From Gymnogyps californianus (taxonomy: Eukaryota; Chordata; Aves; Accipitriformes; Cathartidae): a DNA stretch of 64,000 nt. Below, in pieces: positions 50,425 to 61,100 of this stretch (position 1 is its first letter; the number at the start of each line of letters is the position of its first letter). The stretch lies in contig NC_059478.1 in the NCBI RefSeq assembly GCF_018139145.2, forward strand, positions 33,645,001 to 33,709,000, read 5' to 3'. Below the pieces are notes generated by a model. That model was not told the DNA's origin and searched no databases. It saw only the letters and a program-made list of their open reading frames with translations. Both the position numbers and the translations under genes were made by a program.

Positions 50425-51552
50425 TCACCATTAAATTATATCCCACTAGTTAAAATATATCCATCTTGCACATTCTCAGAAGAGACGAGCTGCCTCTGAC
50501 TATGCCATGAATCAGTCAAGTGCTTCAAGACAACTTTTGCCCAAATGCAAATCCAGTTTATTTAGTCAGGCGCAATACTGTGTTAATGTGGTTGCAGGGC
50601 TCTTGATTGGCTTAGAGAGCACGCAGACTGAATGCTTGCCTGCCCAGAATGTACTGTGGAGAAATAACCTCCATTTTTGGCACAGAAGTGCTATTTCATT
50701 CAAAACAATGGTACTGTTAAAAGTACAACAGTTAGGAATGAGAGCATTGCAGAGGCATACTCAAAAGCTCAATTCAACAGCCACATGACAGGCTCAGAGG
50801 CAGCTGTAATGGCAGCAGTTCAAAGGTCTAAAGAGCTCAAAGAAGAAGGAAGCCAAAAGCTACTGCGGAGAAGAATTTGTCATAACTTAGTATCCTGAAG
50901 CACCCAAGCAAATAAAGCTAGTAAAAAAAAAAAATAGGTGCACTTTCCTCACCTTCTAGGAGAAATGGGGAAGGGGAAGAAAACAAATTAAGTAATACAT
51001 AATAAAACAAGAGGGTGAATCTAAACATTTTGTTCTGCTTTAATCACAAACCCACTGCAGTGGAGCACTTACGCTGATGCTCCCCACTACTCCTCTCCCT
51101 TTCCTGCACCACTGCCAATAGCAACGAACTGGGTGCCAAAAATTGTCAGTCAGGGACTCCATTTTAACGAGATGTACTGCTCTACAGTGAGCAAGAACGG
51201 CAGAAACAAGGCTGGCTTTTTCTTTGGTAGTTTGGAAGAAAATGGCCTAAGCAGTAAAGCTCTGATCAAATCCAGCTTTCCCCAAATTTGGCAGCTTTTA
51301 GTTTCCGGGTTCTGGTTTCAGGGAGTTCCAACATGCAATTTTCAACAAAGACCCAGGACAGGATTCCTGCACCCTGGCACAGTGGGCAGTTTGCATCCTC
51401 AGGTGGGGCCAGCTCCTTGGCAATGCCCAGGCAGTGTGAACGAAACCCTCAGAGTGTGTATCCCCTGTACTAACAAGGTCGCTAGTCCTCCCATCCTCGA
51501 ATCAGGTCAAACTGGTACATCTGGGGATCCTGTGATGGCAACAGCCCTCTGC

Positions 51553-51790
51553 GTAAGAACATAAGGAGGGACACCAGTGTGGAATAGCACATATCCAAGG
51601 CATTGCTCAGCCGTCTTCGCAGAAGGACTATGGAAATGCTACCGCATTGCCCCACAGGACATTAGCTGACAGCACCGTGGAGGGGTTTGGGGCTAATGGG
51701 AAGGAAAAACTCCTCTAGCTTCCCCTGAAAGTCCAGGCTTGGGCTTAAGTGGAACACAGAGTGTATGACCCAGTCCGCACTGGGCAGCTG
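51553..51790 (-). mobile_element. Possible old CR1 3' fragment
   Basis: GCGTAAGAACATAAGGAGGG resembles the reverse complement of the terminal 'ttcttatgttcttatg' repeat of old CR1 groups. Sequence after it (GCTCAGCCGTCTTCGCAGAA, AAATGCTACCGCATTGCCCC) loosely follows the 'cccagtatcctgtcttc..gacagtggccaatgcc' order. The right end is a guess. An unrelated match cannot be excluded. Confidence 0.4.
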
Positions 51791-52507
51791 TAATGTACTA
51801 TAAAGTAAATGGTTCAAGCTGAAAATTCTCTGTTGAACAGAAGAGCAAGTTTTTCCCAGTTTTACAAGTGTCCATAAGAAACAAGGGTAGTATAAAGGTC
51901 TTTCAGCTCCTGATACAGCGGTCTGGGATATTACATACACAAGAACAAAAGGACAAGCTCTGTGCTGCAGGGCTCATAACGCAATAGCAGTTTCTATGCT
52001 TAGTACTAACTCTGTCTTGTTTACAGCTGAGTCCTAATCAAGTCCATAACATTTAGAGGCCACGTGCTCTGATACCTTTATTTCTATTGAGTAGCCTCCT
52101 CCTATGTGAGTAGTTTTGAAATTTTCAAAGGGAATGTTCAGATAGCAATCCACTATGCAGCATGAGTATGTGAGTCAGAATTTTGCCTGAAAGCCTTGTT
52201 GAAAATGTCATCTGAGCTATCCATTCCTGGAAGGAGAAAGGATATTGCTCTTTGCTCTTTTTGCTTATCTGCATATTCAGCTTGGCTAATCTCACATGGA
52301 AATCAGAAATGGCTTGTTGTTTGTTGGGGGTTTTTTGAAATGTCCTACTTGTTTTTATCCACCGTGTACATTGGAAGCAATACAGCAAATCATTTTGGAA
52401 GGACTTGGTTATTAGCGCATCACGATACACAGTGTGTCTTGTTACACAGCTCAATATTTTTAATTACTTGCCTTTACTAGTGAGACAAAATTTAGAGTCA
52501 AGTTTCA

Positions 52508-52671
52508 AGTAATCCCTTTTATTGGACTAATGCAGCAATATTGACAGTCGTGCTTTAGGGATATAAAAACTCCCCTGCAGGTCAGGAAGGGGTTGACTCT
52601 AAGAATGGATTCCTATACCCAGAAAGCTGGTTTGTCAATAGTGTACAGTTAGTCCAATAAAAGGGATTACT
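52508..52671. mobile_element. 164-bp inverted-repeat element, possible Penelope-like remnant
   Basis: A perfect 23-bp inverted repeat, AGTAATCCCTTTTATTGGAC plus TAA at 52508-52530 and its exact complement at 52649-52671. Partial complementarity continues inward (TATTGACA near 52540 against TGTCAATA at 52633-52640), giving arms of about 43 nt around a loop of about 78 nt. The motif 'CTTTTATTGGAC.AA' matches my memory of the terminal segment of Penelope-like retroelements in turtles, where ends may sit in inverted orientation. A hairpin MITE is the alternative. No open frame lies inside. No target duplication is obvious. Confidence 0.55.
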
Positions 52672-54310
52672 CAAACATTGGCTCTACACTTAGTCTATAA
52701 AGAAAATATCTGAGCTTTTTAGTCAACACATGACTTTAAGTATGTCCATTTTGTGATGAATCACTCAAAACTTGAGGGTTGCTCTAAATAAACTGTAGCT
52801 ACATCCTTACTACAAAAAAAACCCCAAACAGTGGGTCCATAGCTTTCCTTGGTATACATTTGAGTAGAGTAGTTCCGTGTAGTTCAGGGAAGTTGCATTG
52901 ACTTGCACCAGCTGAGAGTCTGTCCACAGACTTACAGTGTTAGCATTTATGTGCCGTTCTTTAGAAAGAACTTTTTATAGCCCTATAATAAGACATTCAA
53001 AGTACAAAAAGCAAAGAAATTTACTGTCATAGAAAAGCTGCGCCCACTTGAACCAAATGTGGATTTGGCCTGGCTATGATGTTTAGTAATTACGAAGGGC
53101 AGCACACTCTCTTTCACCCTGTATTTTTATTTGCACTGTGGTAGCAGTGGTAGCACCCAGAGAACCTGGGAGGTTACAGTACAAGACCCTGACACAAGTG
53201 TTTGTAGCCTGTGGCTCTGCCACTACACCCTGCTCTCTGTGGTTGGGTCTTTATACTCACACACTGCCCTGGTGATTTAGACCAGCTCAGAAACCTGCTG
53301 GCACTAAGCAACTTGCAGGAGGTACCAAAGATAAGAACGGGTGTTTCCCAGATTCACAAAGTGTACCCATACTTTGTTCCTGTTGCCTGTTAGTTTAAAA
53401 ATATAAAGAAGCAAGAATCTGTTTACCTCTCAATGCATGTTAGATTAAAGCAAAACCACCCAAAACATGGCAGTAACTGGAAGTCACACTAGCAGAGACC
53501 AATCTGGAAGACAAGAGGCCATCACCCACTTAGACTACAAGAGTGTGTTTCATTTCTTACACTCCCCAACTGAAAGCTTCACAGCCAAAATGAATTTGGT
53601 AATGGAGTTACAAGCTCCTGAAAATAGAGCTTTTATAAGGTAATATAAACCCTAACACAACCTTAATTATAGTGACACAATCTCTGTGCCATAAATAATG
53701 ACATCTTTGACCAATATGATGCATAGCAACATGAAAAGTGATGTAACATAAGCAATGTCACTGCTAAAAGTTAAAGGGGAACACATTTTTCTCAGAGAGA
53801 ATACCCACTATCAATTTAGACAGCATATATCTGATCTAGATTTATGGTAGTGAATAATAGTGTCATGAATGCTAAAGTGTCTGCGGCTTTCAAATAGTTT
53901 GGCAAATCTGTACATCAAAATCAGTTTGAAAAGGAAGCACAACCCTTCCTCTGAGATAATTGCAACTAGAATAACATTACATATTCTTTTAACATGTCTT
54001 TTAAGTAAGTGCCTTCATCTTTTGTGCTCTTAATAAACAGTGAAGAATGACATTATATATTGACTGAAATATCTGGAAGAGGCAAGATCATCAGTGAAAG
54101 CAGGAAAATCTTTAATAAGATGGAGATTATTCAATACCTAGAGAAAATACTAGGGTTTTTTCTTCAAAACTTAGCAAATATTTTGGCACCTACTTAAAAA
54201 CACAGCTTTACTTCAAAACCTCAGATTTAAGTGTTGTATCAACATTTCAGTTCTGATGCACTTGAGAAATGCACAAATAACAACAGGTTGTGATATTCAG
54301 GGATGTACTT
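52672..54310. other. AT-rich unique sequence, no gene
   Basis: No frame above 60 codons. Nothing recognised. Confidence 0.65.
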
Positions 54311-54420
54311 TATGTTAAGCACATATTTAAGCTAAAGCAAAATATCTACATTATTCCCGAGTCCCTGAACTCAATGGGATGTATGCATGTGCTTAAGCAC
54401 CTACTTCAATTATGGCCTGA
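54311..54420. repeat. Decayed palindromic (hairpin) repeat
   Basis: The left arm TTAAGCACATATTTAAGC (54315-54332) faces the right arm GCATGTGCTTAAGCAC (54385-54400); ATGTGCTTAA is complementary to the left TTAAGCACAT. The centre has CTGAACTCAATGGGATG. This is the 'tcaatgggactatgcacatgcttaaagttaagcac' hairpin type known to me from amniote genomes. Confidence 0.65.
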
Positions 54421-54461
54421 ATCATGAATTCCGAACAAAATTTTGACAGTCCTAATGAAAT

Positions 54462-54529
54462 AAACTCCTGTTCAAATTAACAGGAATTTTACTGGCTGAA
54501 AATAGAGCAAGATCTTCAGGATTTGGTCA
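54462..54529. repeat. Decayed palindromic (hairpin) repeat, partial
   Basis: AAACTCCTGTTCAAATTAAC then AGGAATTTTACTGGCTGAAA and CTTCAGGATTTGGTCA follow the order 'aaactcccattgacttcaatgggagttttgcctgagtaaggactgcaggatttggcc'. A small perfect stem CCTGTT/AACAGG (54467-54472, 54479-54484) marks the old palindrome centre. It lies 42 bp after the hairpin at 54311-54420, so the two may be one longer or nested element. Confidence 0.55.
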
Positions 54530-56544
54530 TCAGTCCAATACATAAGTAATTTCCTCACTGCTTTTCATTCCTGGGGAAACCACTTCTGTGACATCTTTAC
54601 TCCTCAGGACACTTTAAAAACTGGGGAATAAACATAAGATCCCAGTGAAACGCAGCCTGCCGTGGGACAGAAAAAGCCACCAATCGGTACTCAACGCAGC
54701 AGACAGCTGCTGGAAAAGGAAACATTTTGCAATAGAAGTAATACTACACCTCATAAAATGGGCTGTGAAATACTGAGTAACTAGATAGAGAAATGAAGAG
54801 ACTGCCTTAACATCTGACACAGTCTCAGTCATCTCAGCCAGCCTCAGATGCACGTGTTCAGAGCAGAGACATCCTGCAAGATCACTGAAGGACGTAAAGG
54901 TTATAGTGGGCTGAAATGCCCTTTGCCAGTGGCCCCCAACTCTTTCTGTCTCCCTCATTCTTTTATGACTGTTGTCTAGGTGATAAAAATAGCCATATTC
55001 ATTTTTATTGGCCTTACAACATGGCCATGATCCTGGCTCTAGATATGTTAGATTACGGTGGAGGAAGCAAACACTGAATCAATCCAGGGGGGGTTATAAA
55101 GCCCTGTACTAATATGGCCTAGCCCTGAGGAGGAACTCATCGAGCCAGATTCCTTGCAGTTCTGCTGTGCTGTCTCTGTATTTAAGTACTTCAGTGCCTT
55201 CCTAGCCAGGATATCAGGGAAGTGCTGAGGCATGCAAACGCTGAGAGAATATTGCAAAAGCTAATTTTGTTTCAGAGGGATATATCCAGATAGATAATAA
55301 AAGAATATGCCTAGATGTATTTGCTTTTTAGTGGCTTTGCGCCTGACTCTTCATCAGTATAAACCAAGAACAACATCAATGAAGTAAAGAGAATTATACC
55401 AGCATAAAAACAATGCTCTTCTGAAGCATGATCACTCACAGATTACTGTAAACATGTAGTGATTCAAACTGTACATAATTTTGCTATTTTGTATTAACAT
55501 TTTTAACGTGATTAAACAAAGCCCAAAGAACACAATGGCCCTGGTAAGAAAAATGATTTCTTGCACATACATTTTAAATGAAATGCAATGAGACTTTGTG
55601 ATTCAGACCTTAGTAGGCACAAAATTTAGAATAACTCTGTTTATCTGTGCAAACTTTCCTTAGCCTGTTGCAACTCCAAATGTTTTAACTGTTACACATG
55701 GGTGTTTGGTAGAATATACTAAATAAAAAGTTTACAAAGACTTTATTTTTCTCCAGCCTACAAAGGACTCCAAATCTTTACTGTTCAGCACAGCTGCCTA
55801 GAATAGGCACACTAGAGCTTTTGTCCAGTGAGTCAAACTGAGTGGGAGTGAATACCATTAACCCTTAGAACAGAATTATCTTATTCTTTTGATTTTACTG
55901 GACACTGTAATATGTTTGTGGCCATATTTGGAACACATCCGGCTTGATCTAGAAGGACACAGGAATAATAGATATCATTCAGATCATAATTAGCCATGTA
56001 CTTGCAATAGCGGGATGTAAAGTAAAAGGAAAAACACTGAAAATGTTGTTTTTTTGGACTGTGACAAAGAGCTTTTTAAATGAGTTTGGGCATTTTTAGT
56101 GCCTGACTCATGTCTGGAGATTTCTGCTATATTCCAGAATCCTTTAACTTTTGTGGTTTTTATTTCTGCCTTTGACAATGACATGCTAATAGCTTCAGGC
56201 TCCCTACTGCCTTCTTGTGCATATTGCTCTCCTTTGTTTTCTGTTAGAGAGAAAATGTCAGAATTTTAGATAGTGGATTTTGTGATCGTGGCAAGAGTTA
56301 AGGAAATTTTAGTGTATCCTGTGATGACAGACTGGACCTCCTTCAGACAGAGTTTTCACATTTTATATTCTGTTTCTTTTTTTTTCATGAGACTACATCA
56401 TAAACTCGTAGTAGGAACAAGGAAATATCACTTTAAGAGCCACTGATTTATCAAGCATTTAGGTAAGTAGAACATTTTTATTATTTTACCAAAATTTTAG
56501 ACAAGGCCAATACATGCTAGAACAAGAATGACAGAATGGACTGT

Positions 56545-56620
56545 GGCCTGACCATGCCCCCCTGAATTTCATGGGAGCAATACCATTTTCTTCAGTCGTC
56601 TGAGGGCCATGGTCAGGACC
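56545..56620. repeat. Decayed palindromic (hairpin) repeat
   Basis: A perfect 10-bp inverted repeat, CCTGACCATG (56547-56556) and CATGGTCAGG (56608-56617). The inside reads CATGGGAGCAATACCATTTTCTTCAGTC, matching the 'caatgggagttttgccattgacttcaatggg' type core of a 'ggcctgatcctgc' hairpin. Old and non-coding. Confidence 0.65.
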
Positions 56621-59600
56621 AGCTAGCACCTACTCTCAGGTGGAAGACAGTGTTTACAAAAGAGCACTCCACAACCAGAGACTCTGAAGGTTTGGCACCT
56701 CTGAGCCTGGTCCTGAAGACAATTGAAATCTCACTTTTCTTATGTAATCCTTATGCAATTATGTATGTACATTAATTCTTATGTAATCATGGAGTCGCAT
56801 GCATGATCAAGTGATTTTAGTTAATCCAGTATAAATATTCAGGTAATATAAATCTAAGCTTGAAATTTCAAGTGTCTGTGACTTAGGAAGGCACACTGGG
56901 CTTTTGAAAATGCACCTTAAATTCCATTTCAGAAATTATTTAGAACTCTGTGAATGAAAATATTCTTGGCTTTCCTGAGTAACAGCCCACATTTCTCTGA
57001 AAATAAGTTGAGGCCCCTAAAATTTTTGCACTATTTCCAAGCAGTAACCTGTGATGACTAGTACAGCTGATAGTATCACCCCATCCAGAAATCCAGTAAT
57101 ATGGAACACAGCATGTGCTGACAGAGCCCAGAACTCACCGTGTTATTTTGGTATATCACTGCACTGCCTCAAACAAAATACCTTCTTCCTTCTGGCAGGG
57201 CAGCTATATAGCATGCTGTCAGTGTGCACATCAGCTTAAGGGGCAGATCACAGACATGCCCCTCCTCAGATCATACTCTCCATCCCGTACTGCACTGACA
57301 CTTGGTAAAAGAATGCCCAGAAAGAGAGTGATAAGGACATTAATGACTTTACAGTGGCATTTGATGGCAAAGAATTCTGATGACCAGTGTACATCCACAC
57401 TTGAGAGAAGGTCCAATTGCACATGGCAAGAAAAGAAAGGTGGGTGTGAGAGAAAAAACAAAGGCCTTAAGTCTTTACTTACTGACATAACTCAGAAGTA
57501 ATTCCTTTGATGGCACTGAATTTACAGTGGTGTCAACCTGATAGTGGAAGATGTCTAAAGCTGGCAGAGACAGATGAGCAGGAGGATGGCAACAGGATGT
57601 AGAATAAAGTGAGAACAGAAGCATATAGGATGAGTGTAAAAATAGAACAAAGCCCAGAGCCACAATTTTGCTGCAAGAGCAGCAAACTATTAATCGCAGT
57701 ACTGGGGTGACGGAGCCTGCAGCACCCGAGCAGCCACAGGCCTGCACCTTTGTGAATTACACATTTGATGGCAGAAAAAACTGTACAAGCTCCTCCACAT
57801 TTTGCTAAATGAAGGCTCTAACTGGTTGTGTGATAGTAAGGAGGAATTCCTAGCATTACTGTACAAAACAAAGAGTCTTCCAGAGATGTTAAATTGGATC
57901 TGACCATCATCTTGTAGGCTCCAAATGAAGCTGGCGGGAGTGATTAAGCAAAAGCAGTGTGAAGAAAGCTTAAAACATTCAGAGAGATAAAAAAAAATTG
58001 CTCAGAGTAATTCTTTGCCTATTGTTTTGGTTTTTTCCTTTCTTCCACTCAAATACTGGCTAGTAAAAAAGGTGATAAAATGGCATTGAAAACATGCAGC
58101 CAGGTTCTCTGGGAATCCAAGAATATGAAAGCTAACTTAAGGCTGAGGGACTGCAAGTGCTCAAGCTAGAGACTCCAAGAAGAACAGGAAAAGAAAGAGA
58201 AGAGGACGTACTGTGCAGGAGGTGATACCACATATATTGCCATCTTAACACCAAGGAATATTAGTAGGTCTCAGGCTGCCTGTAGATCTGACATTGAAAC
58301 TGGAGGTGTCTGCACTTACAGTTTGCTTGGATATGCTGGACTCCTCACAGTGTTTCAGTTTCCTTTACTGACTGAAAACAGTCTAAGAAAAACTGAGGCC
58401 TTGTTTTCACTACACTGTTACGTCAGGGTATGATATGGGCGCTACTCTTGTCCTGACTTTACTCAACACACAGAACAATTCAACTCAAGATAGGATTTGT
58501 GCTCCAACTAATGGGGCGAGTCAGGGGGGAGACTGGGTTGCAGGTGAAAGCTTCTCTCCTGGCTAAGAATACCGCAGAAGCCCCAAGAGTGCTGCGATCT
58601 TCCATGCTTTCCCAAATTACCCTTTGATGGTACTTTTTGGGACCCCGTCTCTTTGCCAGCCAATCAGAGATAACCTCTTAAGGCACAATTATCACATTTT
58701 GACATGGGAGCTTTGCCTTAGTATGCAGCTGCCTGCACCTGTGTTTTCTATAGCTTCACTGTAGCTGGGTAAGCAAATAATATCTAGGGGTGAGACCTTT
58801 CTTCGTAGCCTGTGGCTATGTGACCTGGCTACATGACCTGAGCCTTACCCTTCAGGTCCTTACTCATGGTTGTGCTGTGACACCAATAAGATTTATGCTT
58901 TGGAGGTCAACACTTCAAATCAGCATGTTCTCATGACATCACACGCAGGCTGTCTGATGAAAGGATGCAGAGGACTAGTCACCATTGACAGCAGGAGAGA
59001 ATGTATTAGAGACATTAAAAAAACTGAGTCCCTTACCATGTTCTGAGCAGTTTAAGAAGACGCTTTCAACTATTCCCAAGTCCTGGATCTGTCTGTATCA
59101 CAGGGCACTCAAGGACCTGGGAGAAAGTTCATGAGACTAAGGAAGACCTGGAGTTGACATAAGCTTGCACTGGTGGTCATGGCCACTCTTGCCGTTCCTA
59201 AAACTCTGAAGAGGTAAGAAGACTAGACCCAGGAGAAACATGGTAAGAAACAAGCAATAACTAAGACTGGCCGCCTAAGAAGAGAGAAAGCAATCCCTGA
59301 TGATTAAAGACATATCGTAGAAGAGACTTGTCATTGCTTGCACAGGACCACACTGTGCAGGGTAGAAGACAGGCATTTAGAAATGCTAGAGGAAAAACTG
59401 ATGGCATTTACCCTTCCTCCTTTGGCATGCAAAGAGCTGGTTTTAGGTAATGATGTTCTCACATTCCCTTTTGGCCATAACAAGCCCCATTCTTCCAGTT
59501 CCACACCCCAGTCTCTACTTCCTTTCCTTCAGCTTCTACTTTTACTTTCGTTTCTCATGATTTTGTTAACATGAAATTATAAATCTGTATTTGGCAAACT

Positions 59601-60374
59601 TAGGAAAAAATGTGACAGGAATTTTGTCACTAGATCAGAGGACAATAATTTATCTTCACTAGTTTTGCTGTATTACCTATTGCCCCATACTGAGTCAGTA
59701 TGCCAGGTGCATATAATGCACAATTTCAAAAATTAAATACAACAAAATACACATGGGCAAAGTCATGTATTTTGGTATCATTTGGGAAGTTCATACGGGG
59801 CCCAAACAGGTTTCCCAGGACAAAATGTGTGATATACTCACTCTGTGATCTGTTAAAAATCAGTCAGTAGAAAAATGGATTTCATATAGCTGGTGAAATT
59901 AGGAGAAAGAAATGAAGCAGATAAGAGAATGAAAGAGATAATGAAAACTCTCCTATTGACCCTATTAAAGGATAAACAGAAAAGTAGGAGCTAAATTCTT
60001 TGCAGAGTACTGGAGAAATAAACAGAAGTAGAACACGATTAAAACCAAACTGAATCAGGTGGGGAATGCAGTTAAGCTTCTGCAGTCACCAGCACAAGAG
60101 TGATCAAAGTGACTAGTCTCCTACATGGACAACTTTGACTCCTCAACCCAAATGATGAGGTACCCGTTTGTAGGTGGATCAGCTGACAAGCAGCCTTCAG
60201 TGGGGATCCAGAATGAGGTTCAACTGTTGTAAGACACCTTAATTGATTTGTCAGTGCACCCAGCTTAAGACAGTGAAGAAGCCAATGAAAATTAATGAAT
60301 TAACTCAAATGACATTGCAGACTTTGATGGGAAGTATCCCTAAGAGAAAACGACAGAAGAAAGAGAGGAGTTTC
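56621..60374. other. Unique sequence, no gene
   Basis: The longest frame is 128 codons (57115-57501), unrecognised. 58396-58440 (GAGGCCTTGTTTTCACTACA) resembles the start of another reptile/bird hairpin repeat ('ggccttgtctacactac'), but no matching right end was found. Confidence 0.6.
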
Positions 60375-61100
60375 AATACTAAATCAGACCAATGGTCCAT
60401 CTAGTACTAGATATAAAATCCCTATAACGGACAGTTATGCAATAAGATACCCATTGGGGAAATTCCTAATACCAGGTGATTTTACTCTGAAGTCAGAGGG
60501 CTTATATATTTCTTTCTTACCTAATGTATCTGCAGATGTTCTTATTCTTCACATCATGGCCTAATCTTTTATTTTTCTCCATTTCTGCCTCACTGTCTAG
60601 TGACAGGGAACTCCATAACCTAATATATTGTACTTTCAAAATGCTTTTTGTTTTTAGTAGTGTTACATCCGTGCAATGGTTCCCTTGTTTGGGTACTGGG
60701 ACAAAAGTTAAACCAACCATTTTTTTCTACTGTATACATTTCACACAACAAATAACATCAACCTTCTTTTTGAACTAAGCACAGAAACCACATTTTGGCT
60801 CCTACAATATAGAAGCTTTTCAAGCTTCCAACAATATTTATTGCTTTTTTGGAGATCTTTGATATTTCTGCTATATCTTTTTCAAAACACAGCAACTAGA
60901 ACTGACCAGAAGGTCAAAGACAAGAACAGCAACTAGCATTGATATAATGTTGAGGATGATTCTCCATTCTTTTCTAATTTTTTTTTTTTTGACCAATCTT
61001 AGGCAGTGAGAAAACATTTTTACTACAGCATGCCCACACTATTACTTAGGTCTTTTTCATGAGCACTTTTCTGCATAATACAAGAGAAAGCCATCAGATG
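60375..61100 (-). mobile_element. Ancient, decayed CR1-type LINE fragment
   Basis: The left end holds TCAGACCAATGGTCCATCTA (60385-60404), the reverse complement of the 3' end of an old CR1 group that is abundant in turtles. Further right the same CR1 order continues in weaker form: GACAGGGAACTCCATAACCT (about 60602), TGCTTTTTGTTTTTAGTAGT, TGGTTCCCTTGTTTGGGTAC, CTTTTCAAGCTTCC (about 60817), CTAGAACTGACCAG (about 60896), TTCTCCATTCTTTTCTAAT (about 60960), TTTTTTGACC and GGTCTTTTTCATGAGCA. About 0.7 kb of 3' sequence survives with many small gaps. No reading frame is preserved. The right border is uncertain. Confidence 0.75.

Larger units (their letters stand above)
45794..51552. other. Unique sequence, no gene
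   Basis: The longest frame is 143 codons (51133-51564), the longest in the window. It has mixed composition and no recognisable domain, and its end overlaps the possible CR1 fragment. The rest is AT-rich with the TAAT-rich block and the AAT microsatellite. Confidence 0.65.

Noticed and set aside
51133..51564. 143-codon plus-strand frame, the longest in the window
   Set aside because: No domain, no codon bias, weak start context, and its end runs into a possible CR1 fragment.
57115..57501. 128-codon plus-strand frame
   Set aside because: Mixed composition, overlapped by another open frame on the minus strand; reads as chance.
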